Positions 52,382-61,654 are shown, counted from the first letter of the stretch. The stretch: DNA of 64,000 bases from Fluviicola sp. (GCF_029266855.1 NZ_JAQSWB010000001.1:620001-684000), one strand, 5' to 3'. Notes: a model not told the origin generated them from the letters alone. Translations and numbers: made by a program.

Positions 52382-52846
52382 ATGCATTTAGATTGGCAAT
52401 TTAAACCCTACAAAGAACTTACGCTGAATGAGTTTCACGACATTATTGCTTTGAGACTAAAGGCTTTCGTAGTAGAACAAAACTGTTCGTACCTGGACTT
52501 GGACGGTAAAGACAAAAAAGCTTACCACCTGCTTCTGCGTGACGGAAAAGGTGATGTAATTGCTACAGCACGGATTTTACACCCGGGGATTTCTTATCCG
52601 GAAGTGGCAATTGGCCGAGTGGTTCTTACATCGGAATGTCGTGGAAGTGGTGTTGGAATTGAGTTGATGGAAAAATGTATTCAATTTGTTCACGAAGAAT
52701 TTGGAAAAGTTCCGATTCGAATTTCAGCACAAAAACACCTGGAAAAATTCTACAATAAATCCGGATTTGTATCTACAGGAAAAGAATACTTCGAAGATGA
52801 AATCCCACATGTTGAAATGCTTTTAAAACCCGAAAACAATGGTTAA
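52382..52846 (+). CDS. elaA: ElaA-like GNAT acetyltransferase
   Basis: 154 aa. It starts MHLDWQFKPYKELTLNEFHDIIALRLKAFVVEQNCSYLDLDGKD, the ElaA pattern, with the acetyl-CoA loop in GRVVLTSECRGSGVGIELMEK and a final SAQKHLEKFYNKSGFVSTGKEYFEDEIPHVEM. ElaA-type proteins are widespread GNATs of poorly known target. It overlaps the next gene by 8 bp and may be co-transcribed with it. Confidence 0.9.
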   Translation: MHLDWQFKPYKELTLNEFHDIIALRLKAFVVEQNCSYLDLDGKDKKAYHLLLRDGKGDVIATARILHPGISYPEVAIGRVVLTSECRGSGVGIELMEKCIQFVHEEFGKVPIRISAQKHLEKFYNKSGFVSTGKEYFEDEIPHVEMLLKPENNG

Positions 52847-54911
52847 TAAAATTCTCCCGCTTGCTGTAATTGCAACTTCACTGATTGCATGCCAGCCGAA
52901 GACGATCGTTGAAACTCCAGACAGTGCTGTTGCTTCTACTTCCGATCTTTCATCGAAACCTACGAGTATTGATGTGTCCTATATGGATCTATCGATAAAA
53001 CCCCAGGATGATTTCTTCCGGTTCGCAAACGGAACCTGGTGTAAGAACAACCCGGTACCAAATACAGAATCGCGTTGGGGAAGTTTCAACGAGCTGGATA
53101 AAAGAAACAAAGCTACATTGAAAGAAATTCTTCAATCTGCTTCAGGATCTAAAAGCAAAACATCAGGAAGCCAGGATCAGTTGCTGGGAGATTATTATGC
53201 TTCTTTTACGGATATGAATATCCGCAATGCAACAGGTGTAAAACCTTTAACGGATCGCTTGGCTAAGATCGCAGAGATCAAATCGAAAGATGAGTTTGTT
53301 AATTTGATTGCACAGCAACACCAGTTGGGAATTGAATCTGTTTTTGGTTTCGGAGTAGGACAGGATCTGAAAAATGTGGATAAAAACGCTGCTTATTTGG
53401 GTCAGGCCGGAATCGGTTTACCAAATCGCGACTATTACTTCCAGGAAAACAAACAGGCTATTCGCGACGCATATATCCTGCATATTCAAAAATCATTTCA
53501 AATGTTGGGTGATCCGGATGATGCAGCTAAAACGAAAGCAAATGACGTTTTCAACTTTGAGAAAGAATTGGCAGGTGCAATGATGACTCCGGCGGAATCC
53601 CGCTTACCGGAAAAGACCTACAACAAAATGTCGTTGGACCAGCTTGTAAAATCAATGCCGAAATTCGATTTCGAAGCTTACCTTGCAAAGATAGGATGCG
53701 AAAGCTTTGATTCATTGATCGTTGGACAACCTGACTTCATGAAACAGGTAAACACGATGATGGACAAGGTTTCTTTCCAATCGTGGAATAACTACCTGTC
53801 TTGGTGTACAATTAACGCTTATGCCGGAAAACTGGACGACACCTGGGTAAAACATAATTTTGATTTCTACAGTGGAGTTCTAAGTGGTACAAGCAATATG
53901 AAACCGATTGACGAACGCTGCATTGAGGAAATCACCGGTTCCACTTTAGCAGAATTACTTGGAAAAGCATTCGTAGAGAAAAACTTCTCTGTAAATGCAA
54001 AAAACCGGGTGAATACAATGGTTGACAATTTATTGGCAAGTTTCAGAATGCGCATCGAAGGTTTGGACTGGATGTCAGCAGGTACAAAGAAAGAAGCCCT
54101 GGCAAAACTGAATGCGATCGGAAGAAAACTAGGCTTCCCGGATGAATGGAAAAGCTATAAAGGATTGGTGATCAGCCCGGTTGATTATGTTGCAAACATT
54201 GATAATTGCCGTAATTTCTCATTTAAGGAAAACCTGGAAAAATTGCACAAACCTGTCAACCGTAAAGAATGGGAAATGCCTGCACATTTAGTAAATGCAT
54301 ACTACCACCCGCTTTTGAATGAAATTGCTTTCCCTGCAGGAATCATGCAGCCCCCTTTCTTTGACGAAAAAGCAGAAGACGCGGTAAACTATGGAAGAAT
54401 CGGAATGGTGATCGGGCATGAATTCACACACGGTTTCGATGACAATGGATCTAAATTTGCAGCAGACGGAAGTTACAACGATTGGTGGCAAGATACTGAC
54501 AAAGCAAAATTCGTTTCCAAAACGGAGATCCTGGGAAAAACATTCAGTTCGTTCTGCCCTATTTCTGACAACTGTGTAAATCCTGAACTGACTATGGGAG
54601 AAAACATCGCAGATTTGGGAGGATTAACAATGGCTTACTATGCCTACACGATGACAGATGATTTCAAGAAAAATGTAATCATCGACGGATATACTCCTGC
54701 TCAGCGTTTCTTTATTTCTTATGCACAATTGTGGAAGATCAATTACACAGATGCAGAATTGAAAAAGAGAATTGCTACGGATCCACACTCACCGGGAATG
54801 TACCGCGTAAACGGACCGTTAATGAATTGCCCTGAATTCTTTGCTGCTTTCAATGTGAAACCGGGAGATAAAATGAGAAACCCGGATGAAAAGGTCGCTA
54901 AGATCTGGTAG
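52839..54911 (+). CDS. M13-family (neprilysin/PepO-like) zinc metallopeptidase lipoprotein
   Basis: 690 aa. MVNKILPLAVIATSLIACQPK is a signal with lipobox LIAC. The zinc motif is H527-E528-F-T-H531 in IGHEFTHGFDDNG, with third ligand E588 in GENIADLGG, and the C-terminal substrate region includes RVNGPLMNCPEFFAAFNV. This is the full M13 pattern. It degrades peptides in the periplasm or outside the cell. It is translationally coupled to elaA (ATG overlaps by 8 bp). Confidence 0.95.
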   Translation: MVNKILPLAVIATSLIACQPKTIVETPDSAVASTSDLSSKPTSIDVSYMDLSIKPQDDFFRFANGTWCKNNPVPNTESRWGSFNELDKRNKATLKEILQSASGSKSKTSGSQDQLLGDYYASFTDMNIRNATGVKPLTDRLAKIAEIKSKDEFVNLIAQQHQLGIESVFGFGVGQDLKNVDKNAAYLGQAGIGLPNRDYYFQENKQAIRDAYILHIQKSFQMLGDPDDAAKTKANDVFNFEKELAGAMMTPAESRLPEKTYNKMSLDQLVKSMPKFDFEAYLAKIGCESFDSLIVGQPDFMKQVNTMMDKVSFQSWNNYLSWCTINAYAGKLDDTWVKHNFDFYSGVLSGTSNMKPIDERCIEEITGSTLAELLGKAFVEKNFSVNAKNRVNTMVDNLLASFRMRIEGLDWMSAGTKKEALAKLNAIGRKLGFPDEWKSYKGLVISPVDYVANIDNCRNFSFKENLEKLHKPVNRKEWEMPAHLVNAYYHPLLNEIAFPAGIMQPPFFDEKAEDAVNYGRIGMVIGHEFTHGFDDNGSKFAADGSYNDWWQDTDKAKFVSKTEILGKTFSSFCPISDNCVNPELTMGENIADLGGLTMAYYAYTMTDDFKKNVIIDGYTPAQRFFISYAQLWKINYTDAELKKRIATDPHSPGMYRVNGPLMNCPEFFAAFNVKPGDKMRNPDEKVAKIW

Positions 54912-54933
54912 TCGGAAAACAATAGAAAATTTG

Positions 54934-54964
54934 AAAGCATCGTCAATTTGGCGGTGCTTTTTTT
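54934..54964 (+). terminator. Terminator after the M13 peptidase gene
   Basis: AAAGCATCGTC pairs with GGCGGTGCTTT (54950-54960) with two GT/wobble positions, followed by TTTTTTT. A near-identical sequence lies inverted at 61621-61654. Confidence 0.85.
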
Positions 54965-55198
54965 GTTAATGCAAGCCAAAGCTATATGCAAGATGCCTTG
55001 CATCTGAAATGATGACTATTATTTTTAGCGACTAGTCGACTTTACCCTCCCACTGATTCACAGATATTTTTGGACGAGCCTACCGGACTCGTCTTAGATG
55101 GCGACCGGTAGGCGCCATCTCAACAGACAAAGGCAATTCCATCTGCGCATCTGCGGGAACTATCATCTCCGTTTTAGGTTAAGAACAGGGCAAAAAAA

Positions 55199-55216
55199 AG
55201 ACCCATTTAAGGGTCT
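55199..55216 (-). terminator. Terminator of the 50-aa gene
   Basis: AGACCC-ATTTAA-GGGTCT (6-bp stem) followed on the minus strand by eight T residues. It lies 8 bp beyond the stop of the small minus-strand gene. Confidence 0.7.
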
Positions 55217-55223
55217 CTCTTTT

Positions 55224-55376
55224 CTAGTTTAAATTCAAAAGCACTTTTTTGCGCTTTAATTTTTTTACCTCCAATGATTTGCTGTAGTTCAGTATCTGAC
55301 TGATAACAGCTGCGGATGGATTCGCAATCTCAGTAACTTCCTGTGTTTGCATGTTTGTCAAGTATTTGTTTACCAT
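55224..55376 (-). CDS. 50-aa conserved-type small protein
   Basis: The minus strand reads ATG at 55376 to TAG at 55224, 50 aa, beginning MVNKYLTNMQTQEVTEIANP and ending LEVKKLKRKKVLLNLN. The NPSAAVISQILNYSKSLEVKK-type motif is of the kind seen in tiny hypothetical proteins of flavobacteria (roughly 45-50 aa, NPS....I..YS..L...K), as I recall. It has its own intrinsic terminator right after the stop, which is strong support for a real transcript. No function is known. Confidence 0.65.
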   Translation of the reverse strand: MVNKYLTNMQTQEVTEIANPSAAVISQILNYSKSLEVKKLKRKKVLLNLN

Positions 55377-55649
55377 AGGCTTAATAAAGTGCGTTTTTTC
55401 TTTTAACGCTTTTCTTTTAAGTTTATTTTATAACGCCGAAAAACTTTTTCCGAAAAAATATTAAACTGTTCGTGAAACTTATTAAAAAGCTTACTTCAAC
55501 TCCGCTACACCTATCGATCCTTGCTTTACCGCAGTGATTACAAGAAAGTTAACAGCCTCTGCACAAGCATTCAACCTTCTTTTAATTTCTTCATAACTAA
55601 CAATCAGTATTTAATTTTTGAATTTTGCCTTTTGAATTTTGAATTATAG

Positions 55650-55657
55650 TAAGTTTG
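55650..55657 (+). promoter_or_regulatory. -7 box for the SPFH gene
   Basis: TAAGTTTG fits TAnnTTTG, 16 bp before the ATG at 55674. Confidence 0.4.
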
Positions 55658-55673
55658 TTTCAAATCACTTTTT

Positions 55674-56591
55674 ATGGTAGAAATTAAATACATTGTAATC
55701 GGAGTTGTAGCACTCCTGCTCATTTTCAGTTTCGTAACTGTTCAACAAGGAACTATTGCGGTTGTAACCATGTTCGGTAAGTATCGGAGAATCATGAAAC
55801 CCGGATTAAATGTTCGGATTCCGTTCTTTGAGCGTTTGAATGTCCGCGTTTCTATTCAGAACCGTGCAATTGAAATGGAATTCCAGGCAATTACGCAAGA
55901 CCAGGCAAATGTGTATTTCAAAGCCATGCTGGTTTATTCGGTTCTGAATGCGGAAGAAGAAACAATCAAAAACGTTGCTTTTAAGTTCGTGGATCAAAGA
56001 AGTTTTATCCAGGCCCTGATCCGCACCATCGAAGGATCCGTTCGTGGATTCGTTGCAACAAAGAAACAAGCCGAGATTCTATTATTGCGCGGTGAAATTG
56101 TTGCTGATGTAAAAGAAAGCCTTGATCACACTTTGGAAACCTGGGGATTCCATTTGATCGATCTGCAATTGAACGACATTACCTTTGATGCGGAAATCAC
56201 TACTTCCATGGCGAAGGTAGTTGCTTCGAACAACTTAAAAGCTGCTGCTGAAAACGAAGGTCAGGCACTATTGATTACCAAAACAAAAGCTGCCGAAGCA
56301 GAAGGAAATGCAATTAAGATTGCGGCTCAGGCTGAAAAAGAAGCGGCTCAACTGAAAGGTCAGGGTATCGCATTATTCCGTGAGGAAGTTGCACAAGGTA
56401 TGACAGAAGCGGCTGAAAAAATGAAAGAGGCGGACCTGGATACTTCCTTGATCATGTTCTCTATGTGGACAGAAGCTGTGAAAGAATTTGCTGAAAAAGG
56501 GAAAGGAAATGTGATCTTCCTGGACGGATCTGTTGACGGGATGGAAAAAACTGTAAAACAGATGCTTGCAAACGATATGATGAAGAAATAA
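55674..56591 (+). CDS. SPFH-domain (stomatin/prohibitin/slipin-like) membrane protein
   Basis: 305 aa. One N-terminal membrane helix (about 5-25, IKYIVIGVVALLLIFSFVTV) precedes an SPFH domain (VVTMFGKYRRIMKPGLNVRIPFFERLNVRVSIQNRAIEM, then LDHTLETWGFHLIDLQLNDITFD). A long charged helix (AEAEGNAIKIAAQAEKEAAQLKGQG) leads to the C-terminus. These proteins form ring-like oligomers on membranes and tune local lipid or protease activity. No NfeD-type partner lies beside it. Confidence 0.9.
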   Translation: MVEIKYIVIGVVALLLIFSFVTVQQGTIAVVTMFGKYRRIMKPGLNVRIPFFERLNVRVSIQNRAIEMEFQAITQDQANVYFKAMLVYSVLNAEEETIKNVAFKFVDQRSFIQALIRTIEGSVRGFVATKKQAEILLLRGEIVADVKESLDHTLETWGFHLIDLQLNDITFDAEITTSMAKVVASNNLKAAAENEGQALLITKTKAAEAEGNAIKIAAQAEKEAAQLKGQGIALFREEVAQGMTEAAEKMKEADLDTSLIMFSMWTEAVKEFAEKGKGNVIFLDGSVDGMEKTVKQMLANDMMKK

Positions 56592-56644
56592 GAGAAAGCA
56601 CTGCTTTCGATAACTTATCTGCGGTAGCAGATATTTATAAATTT

Positions 56645-56684
56645 ACCCGTAGGCACGCTATTAATTGCATGCTTACGGGTTTTA
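56645..56684. terminator. Terminator between convergent genes
   Basis: ACCCGTAGGC (56645-56654) pairs with GCTTACGGGT (56671-56680) with one mismatch, then TTTATC. It serves the SPFH gene and may serve the convergent gene at 56690. Confidence 0.6.
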
Positions 56685-56689
56685 TCAAA

Positions 56690-58771
56690 TCAATAACTTC
56701 CCCACCAGCGTCTTAAGAACCATTCTGCCGACAGCAATGCAATAATCAAAGCAAAGATCCATTTCCAGTCAATCAGTTCCTGGTATCCGGTATCTTCGTA
56801 TTGTATCGTAGTAATATCACTCCGTGTTTTAATCTCCCGGATCAAATCTTTGTATTGATCCAGCGTCTTGTAGGAACCGTTCGACTGAACAGCCAATTGA
56901 TTCAATGTGGAGAAATTAGCTCGTGTGTCCTGATCTTCCAAAGAAATCTCATCCACTGCAAACGATCCGGATTTGGCGTATTTCTTTCCGTTATTGTCTG
57001 CAACCACTTTCCAGTCATATGTTCCCGATTCCAGCTGGCCTACATTTAACTGGTAGAAATTGGCTGTTGGAGAGAACAATTGCTTAAATCCTTTTGCCCC
57101 ACGTTTCGTAATGGTCATTTCAACAGAAGGAGTGGTAATAAGCTCCATTGACTCATTGTAAAATTCTGCTTTAAAAATGATATCTTCTATCGTATTAAAT
57201 CGCTTTGGTAAAGTCACTCGCAATGGCTCTCTGTTCTGTTTCACTGAAATATATTGTGTCAGCTTCTGAACGAATTCCTCAAAACCGGCAGTGGTTTTCT
57301 TCTGCATGAATTCCTTCATTTTCCAGCGCCACAAACCTTCACCCAATATAAAACCGATTTTTGATTTCTGAGTTTGTGAAACCGCGATCAAAGGATTGTC
57401 TTTCGCAATATTCCCTACCCGTTGATTCAATATGACCACACTGTTCGAGGGAAGTTTATACATCCCGAATTTCGTTCTTAAAGGTGTCAAAACAGGAACA
57501 ATCGAAGTAAAATCTGCTGACAGCCCGAATGAATTAAATCCTTTGGAGACGGAAGGATAAACATCTTCATACTGATTCCCGTTCGGAGCTTTCACAGCCA
57601 AACCATAAGTCTGGAGTAGACTGCTCGTCACGTTCGGTCCGAGAATCATCAAAACGGGAATCCCTTTGTCTTGTAATTGCTTGAACAAACCGGCATTCGG
57701 ACGCAAACCGTTTTCGTACCACACCACAAAATCCGGAAGTTTTGCTCCCAACGAATAGTTCGAGATCAATTCGGAGGAGATCACTGCTTCCTGGTCTAGC
57801 TCAAATACGGAACGCAAAGCAGCAACATCCGGGTGCGGGGCACTTGCCAGCAATAAGACATTGCTTTTCGAATCAATCACTTCTACAAAGCAGGTTTGCT
57901 GGTTATTGTCTTTGGTAAACTCACCTCCTATCCGCTCCACAGAAACCGTAAAATGCTGGTATCCCTTATTCTTCGCTAATATGCTAAACAGAAATTCTTT
58001 CTGATCCAGGTTGGTATTATTAACTGTCGCTTTCTGGGATTGAATTACTTTTCCGTTCTGCAATAAATTTACCTGGTATGAGCCGAGAGGAACCCGCTGA
58101 AAATCAATCAATGCCTGGATCGGGAATTCATTGTTCATAAACGCAACTTCGTTCGAGTTAACGGATCTGACAACAATATCCCGCTTTAAGGTCGTATCAC
58201 CTACTGTCAGAGAAAAAACAGGAGTCAGTTCAATTCGCTCAGCTTCATACATCGGGTGAACTCCCTGGTTGTAATTCCCGTCTGAGATTAAAACAATAGC
58301 TCCGATATTCCTGTTGAAGAAACGATCCTTGATCTGTTTGAATCCTGCAGCCAAGTCACTCGATTTATCGTTCAGAGAAAGTTTATTCAAATCCCGGACA
58401 TTTGTCCCGACAGCCAATTCCAGGTATTCATATCCATCACCCAAAGACTGGGGAAGTTCACGTCGGAAATTTCCGATTTGTTTCTTTACCTGGCTACTGT
58501 CCTTATAATTCATCATGGAAGAAGATGAATCCACCAAAGTAATGATCAGTGGTTTTTCAGGTCTGTAAGTAGTCGTTTCCCAAACCAATCCGAGCAGCAA
58601 CAAACCAATGAGAAAAAGACTCAGTGTTCTAAGAGAAAATAAAACGCGTAATTGCCTTCTTTCCCATATTGCTTTTTGTTCGGTTCTGAAATAATAATAA
58701 AATGAGAAGCCTACAGCAAGTATTGATATAGGGAGCAACCACCATAAAGAATGATCGGAAAAATAATTCAT
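56690..58771 (-). CDS. vWA-domain membrane protein
   Basis: 693 aa. Two N-terminal helices (about 10-30 and 44-66) precede a vWA-like region with LVDSSSSMMNYKDSS, matching the DxSxS metal site. An extracytoplasmic part of about 550 aa follows, then a C-terminal helix (WKWIFALIIALLSAEWFLRRWW). The build matches the BatA-domain protein at 42256: N-terminal anchor, vWA and C-terminal TM. Function is unknown; vWA domains here usually mediate protein interaction. It lies 21 bp upstream of the DUF3078 gene on the same strand, in an order suggesting one transcript. Confidence 0.8.
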   Translation of the reverse strand: MNYFSDHSLWWLLPISILAVGFSFYYYFRTEQKAIWERRQLRVLFSLRTLSLFLIGLLLLGLVWETTTYRPEKPLIITLVDSSSSMMNYKDSSQVKKQIGNFRRELPQSLGDGYEYLELAVGTNVRDLNKLSLNDKSSDLAAGFKQIKDRFFNRNIGAIVLISDGNYNQGVHPMYEAERIELTPVFSLTVGDTTLKRDIVVRSVNSNEVAFMNNEFPIQALIDFQRVPLGSYQVNLLQNGKVIQSQKATVNNTNLDQKEFLFSILAKNKGYQHFTVSVERIGGEFTKDNNQQTCFVEVIDSKSNVLLLASAPHPDVAALRSVFELDQEAVISSELISNYSLGAKLPDFVVWYENGLRPNAGLFKQLQDKGIPVLMILGPNVTSSLLQTYGLAVKAPNGNQYEDVYPSVSKGFNSFGLSADFTSIVPVLTPLRTKFGMYKLPSNSVVILNQRVGNIAKDNPLIAVSQTQKSKIGFILGEGLWRWKMKEFMQKKTTAGFEEFVQKLTQYISVKQNREPLRVTLPKRFNTIEDIIFKAEFYNESMELITTPSVEMTITKRGAKGFKQLFSPTANFYQLNVGQLESGTYDWKVVADNNGKKYAKSGSFAVDEISLEDQDTRANFSTLNQLAVQSNGSYKTLDQYKDLIREIKTRSDITTIQYEDTGYQELIDWKWIFALIIALLSAEWFLRRWWGSY

Positions 58772-58792
58772 GGAACGAAAATACGCTTTTTA

Positions 58793-59773
58793 CTATTTCG
58801 TATTCGTTAAAGTGTATGAAATTCCTAATCCCAACACCGATTTAAATTGTGTTCTGGGTCCGGTTTTCCCTTTTGAATCGCGAATATCAATATCATCATC
58901 GTAAATTAGATTCCACTGCAGGGATGCCTGGAACCATTTGTTTACTTTAAAGGTGAAGATATTCTCCAGGTTCACATCAATATTCTGCGGGTTATTTGTA
59001 TAACTGCTAAATAATTCCAGGCGCGTTTTCATTTCAATATTCTTGACAAGCTCCTTCTGGAAACGCAATCTGAAATAAGCCCCGATCTCATTCCTGAAAC
59101 GCAATCCTCTTTTCAATACATTTCCGCTCGTATCCAATTCTGCAGCCTGTACACCAAATGCACCGGCATCCGCAAGGCGCTGATCATTTACAAAAGTCAT
59201 TTTAGAAGCAATTGGCGACAGGTAAACATTGAAGTAGTCGACAGGTGCATATTCGATCCCTAAAGAGAAACTGGCATATCCCGGGGCCATGAACCGCGAA
59301 ATCGGTACGGAGTCATTAGGAAAGCTGAAACCGTCCAAAAATTGGGTTCTAAATCCTCCTATAGCAGTTAAAAACCAATGTTGCTTAAACTCATAACCAA
59401 TAGAAGTAGCCAAATCGATCCGGTCATCGGTTTTCTGAAGTCCCTGTACCTTTCCAACGGAATCCGTGTAATACATTCCGCCAAGTGCTAATTTCACATC
59501 ATTAGACCACTTAATCCTGCGCTTTTGATAGATCGCCGAAAAATCAACAAATCCCAATACTGCAATATTATTTCGACCACCCGCTGCCCAGTTTACAAAA
59601 GCAGTTTGAGAACCGGATAAACCGAACAAACTGGTAACTGTCCAATATTTGGGCAGCAATGAATCGTGAAGGGCATCTAATTTTTTTAGATCGTCGCGCA
59701 GTTTTTCAGCATCCGTTTGAGAAAAAGCAAGTGAACCGGTGAATAAGGCCAGGAAGAGAATAATGATTTTCAT
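58793..59773 (-). CDS. DUF3078 domain protein, outer-membrane beta-barrel-like
   Basis: The ATG at 59773 (MKIIILFLALFTGSLAFSQ) gives 326 aa with a signal peptide. The mature protein has YWTVTSLFGLSGSQTAFVNWAAGGRNNIAVLGFVDFSAIYQKRRIKWSNDVKLALGG, the DUF3078 pattern. The rest consists of alternating strands ending with a strand-like C-terminus (FKSVLGLGISYTLTNTK), consistent with an outer-membrane barrel. The transported or structural role is unknown. A -7-like box lies at 59797-59804 on the minus strand. Confidence 0.88.
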   Translation of the reverse strand: MKIIILFLALFTGSLAFSQTDAEKLRDDLKKLDALHDSLLPKYWTVTSLFGLSGSQTAFVNWAAGGRNNIAVLGFVDFSAIYQKRRIKWSNDVKLALGGMYYTDSVGKVQGLQKTDDRIDLATSIGYEFKQHWFLTAIGGFRTQFLDGFSFPNDSVPISRFMAPGYASFSLGIEYAPVDYFNVYLSPIASKMTFVNDQRLADAGAFGVQAAELDTSGNVLKRGLRFRNEIGAYFRLRFQKELVKNIEMKTRLELFSSYTNNPQNIDVNLENIFTFKVNKWFQASLQWNLIYDDDIDIRDSKGKTGPRTQFKSVLGLGISYTLTNTK

Positions 59774-59879
59774 AAGCAATTTGGTATTTAATCCTACAAA
59801 TTTAGCTAAATCAGCAAATTAAATTAACAAACCTATTTGAGAAAGCACTAAGCTGCTTCAATAAAAGAAGAAAAATGAG

Positions 59880-59887
59880 TAAATTTG
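59880..59887 (+). promoter_or_regulatory. -7 box for the thiolase gene
   Basis: TAAATTTG fits TAnnTTTG, 21 bp before the ATG at 59909. A second, divergent box (complement of 59797-59804) serves the DUF3078 gene. Confidence 0.45.
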
Positions 59888-59908
59888 GGTTCGAAATTTA
59901 AAATTGCT

Positions 59909-61087
59909 ATGTCGAAAGAAGTATACATTATTGCCGCGGTTCGCACCCCAATTGGAGCATTTATGGGAGGCTTATCCTCTATTTCCGCTACTCAGTTAGG
60001 ATCAGCCGCTATTAAAGGAGCATTGGACAAATCAGGATTGAAGCCTGAATTAGTTGATGAAGTTTTCATGGGGAATGTACTCCAGGCCGGTGTCGGACAG
60101 GCTCCTGCACGTCAGGCTGCTTTAGGAGCGGGCTTACCGAATACGGTTCCATGTACAACTGTAAACAAAGTTTGTGCTTCAGGAATGAAAGCAATTATGC
60201 TGGGTGCTCAAACCATTTTAGCTGGTGATAACGAAATTATCATTGCAGGTGGAATGGAAAACATGAGCCAGACCCCACATTATATTGATGGCAGAAACGG
60301 AATGAAATTCGGGAACATCACTATGCTTGACGGGATCACGAAAGACGGTTTATTGGATGTATACAGTAAAGTTCCTATGGGAACATGTGCTGAATTGGCA
60401 GCTAAGAAATATGGTTTTACCCGTGAGGACCAGGACAACTTTGCTATCACTTCATACAAACGTGCTGCTGCAGCATGGGAATCAGGTAAATTCAATGACG
60501 AGATCGTTGGAGTTTCGGTTCCACAGCGTAAAGGTGATCCGATCATGATGGTTGAGGACGAAGAATACAAGAATGTGTTTTTAGATAAAATTCCTTCATT
60601 GAAACCTGCATTCGACAAAGAAGGTACGATTACAGCTGCAAATGCTTCTACATTGAATGACGGAGCTTCTGCATTGATCTTAGCCTCAAAAGAAGCTGTA
60701 GAGAAACACGGATTGAAACCAATTGCAAAAATTGTAAGTTATGCTGATGCTGCTCATGAGCCGGAATGGTTTACAACGGCACCTTCAAAAGCAGTTCCGA
60801 AAGCATTGGCAAAAGCAGGTTTAAGCACAGATCAGGTAGATTTCTGGGAATTGAACCAGGCATTTTCTGTTGTCGGATTGGCAAATACGAAGATTTTAGG
60901 ATTGGATCCTGCTAAAGTGGATGTGAACGGTGGAGCTGTCGCTTTGGGTCACCCGCTAGGAAACTCGGGATCCCGCGTTATTGTAACATTGATCCACGTA
61001 TTGAAACAAAACGGAGGAAAGATCGGTGGTGCAGGAATCTGTAACGGCGGCGGCGGTGCTTCTGCTATGATTATCGAGAATATCTAA
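59909..61087 (+). CDS. Acetyl-CoA C-acetyltransferase (thiolase)
   Basis: The ATG at 59909 (MSKEVYIIAAVRTPIGAFMG) gives 392 aa; the upstream start at 59885 is rejected. The acyl-enzyme cysteine is C89 in NKVCASGMKA. The histidine motif is NGGAVALGHPLGNSGSR, and the C-terminal catalytic cysteine is in GICNGGGGASA. All biosynthetic/degradative thiolase signatures are intact. It condenses or splits acetoacetyl-CoA and acetyl-CoA. It is monocistronic. Confidence 0.95.
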   Translation: MSKEVYIIAAVRTPIGAFMGGLSSISATQLGSAAIKGALDKSGLKPELVDEVFMGNVLQAGVGQAPARQAALGAGLPNTVPCTTVNKVCASGMKAIMLGAQTILAGDNEIIIAGGMENMSQTPHYIDGRNGMKFGNITMLDGITKDGLLDVYSKVPMGTCAELAAKKYGFTREDQDNFAITSYKRAAAAWESGKFNDEIVGVSVPQRKGDPIMMVEDEEYKNVFLDKIPSLKPAFDKEGTITAANASTLNDGASALILASKEAVEKHGLKPIAKIVSYADAAHEPEWFTTAPSKAVPKALAKAGLSTDQVDFWELNQAFSVVGLANTKILGLDPAKVDVNGGAVALGHPLGNSGSRVIVTLIHVLKQNGGKIGGAGICNGGGGASAMIIENI

Positions 61088-61106
61088 GATAAATTCACTA
61101 TAAACG

Positions 61107-61137
61107 ATGCCATTTCCCTCGGGAGGTGGCATTTTTT
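61107..61137 (+). terminator. Terminator after the thiolase gene
   Basis: ATGCCA (61107-61112) pairs with TGGCAT (61127-61132), with an inner CCTC-GG-GAGG, followed by TTTTT. It lies 19 bp after the stop. Confidence 0.75.
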
Positions 61138-61218
61138 ATTATCACCACATAGGTACATAGAACACATAGGTTTTAACCACAAAGAGCACGAAGGAGTTTT
61201 TCGCAATTCCCCCTTTGG

Positions 61219-61307
61219 AGGTCAGACGACTCTGATGAGTGTCAGACTCCGTCAGAGGGGATAAAGGTCTGATGACTCTGACGAGTATCAGACTCCGTCA
61301 GAGGGGA
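61219..61307. repeat. Tandem pair of a 46-bp imperfect repeat with internal hairpin
   Basis: Unit 1 starts near 61219 (AGGTCAGACGACTCTGATGA) and unit 2 near 61265 (AGGTCTGATGACTCTGACGA); both end CAGACTCCGTCAGAGGGG. In unit 2, CTCTGACG pairs with CGTCAGAG, an 8-bp stem. Confidence 0.75.
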
Positions 61308-61620
61308 GGACAATGCCGGATTTCAATGATTTCTTTGAGAATTTGTAATATAACCACATAGGAACAACGCTTACGCAGAAGCTTGTGCCATCGCTAAAGC
61401 TATTGGCGACATGTGATCAGCGAAGGCGCATAGCGCACATAGGAAAGGAAATATTTTAACCACGAAATATAACACCCCTATTTCTCCCGCTGATATCGCG
61501 GATTACGCAGATTTTTATAACTTTCTTAGTTGCCGGAAATAACTCCGTTCTTCTAAAATTTAAACATTGTGAATAAACATCCAAACTTCCGCGCTCCTCT
61601 GCGGAATCTGCGGGAAATAA

Positions 61621-61654
61621 CAAAAAAAGCACCGCCAAATGACGATGCTTTCAA
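61621..61654 (-). terminator. Terminator of the nusB-DUF1573-yajC transcript
   Basis: On the minus strand AAAGCATCGTC pairs with GGCGGTGCTTT, followed by TTTTTTG. It is a near-identical inverted copy of the terminator at 54934-54964, with one base indel in the loop. Confidence 0.85.

Larger units (their letters stand above)
54912..55673. other. Mostly non-coding 762-bp region with terminators and one small gene
   Basis: It contains a terminator after the M13 gene (54934-54964), a small inverted sequence GAGCCTACCGGACTCG...GGCGACCGGTAGGCGCC (about 55076-55118) with TACCGG/CCGGTA arms, a minus-strand 50-aa gene with its own terminator, and an AT-rich leader before the SPFH gene. No other gene was seen. 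Confidence 0.6.
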
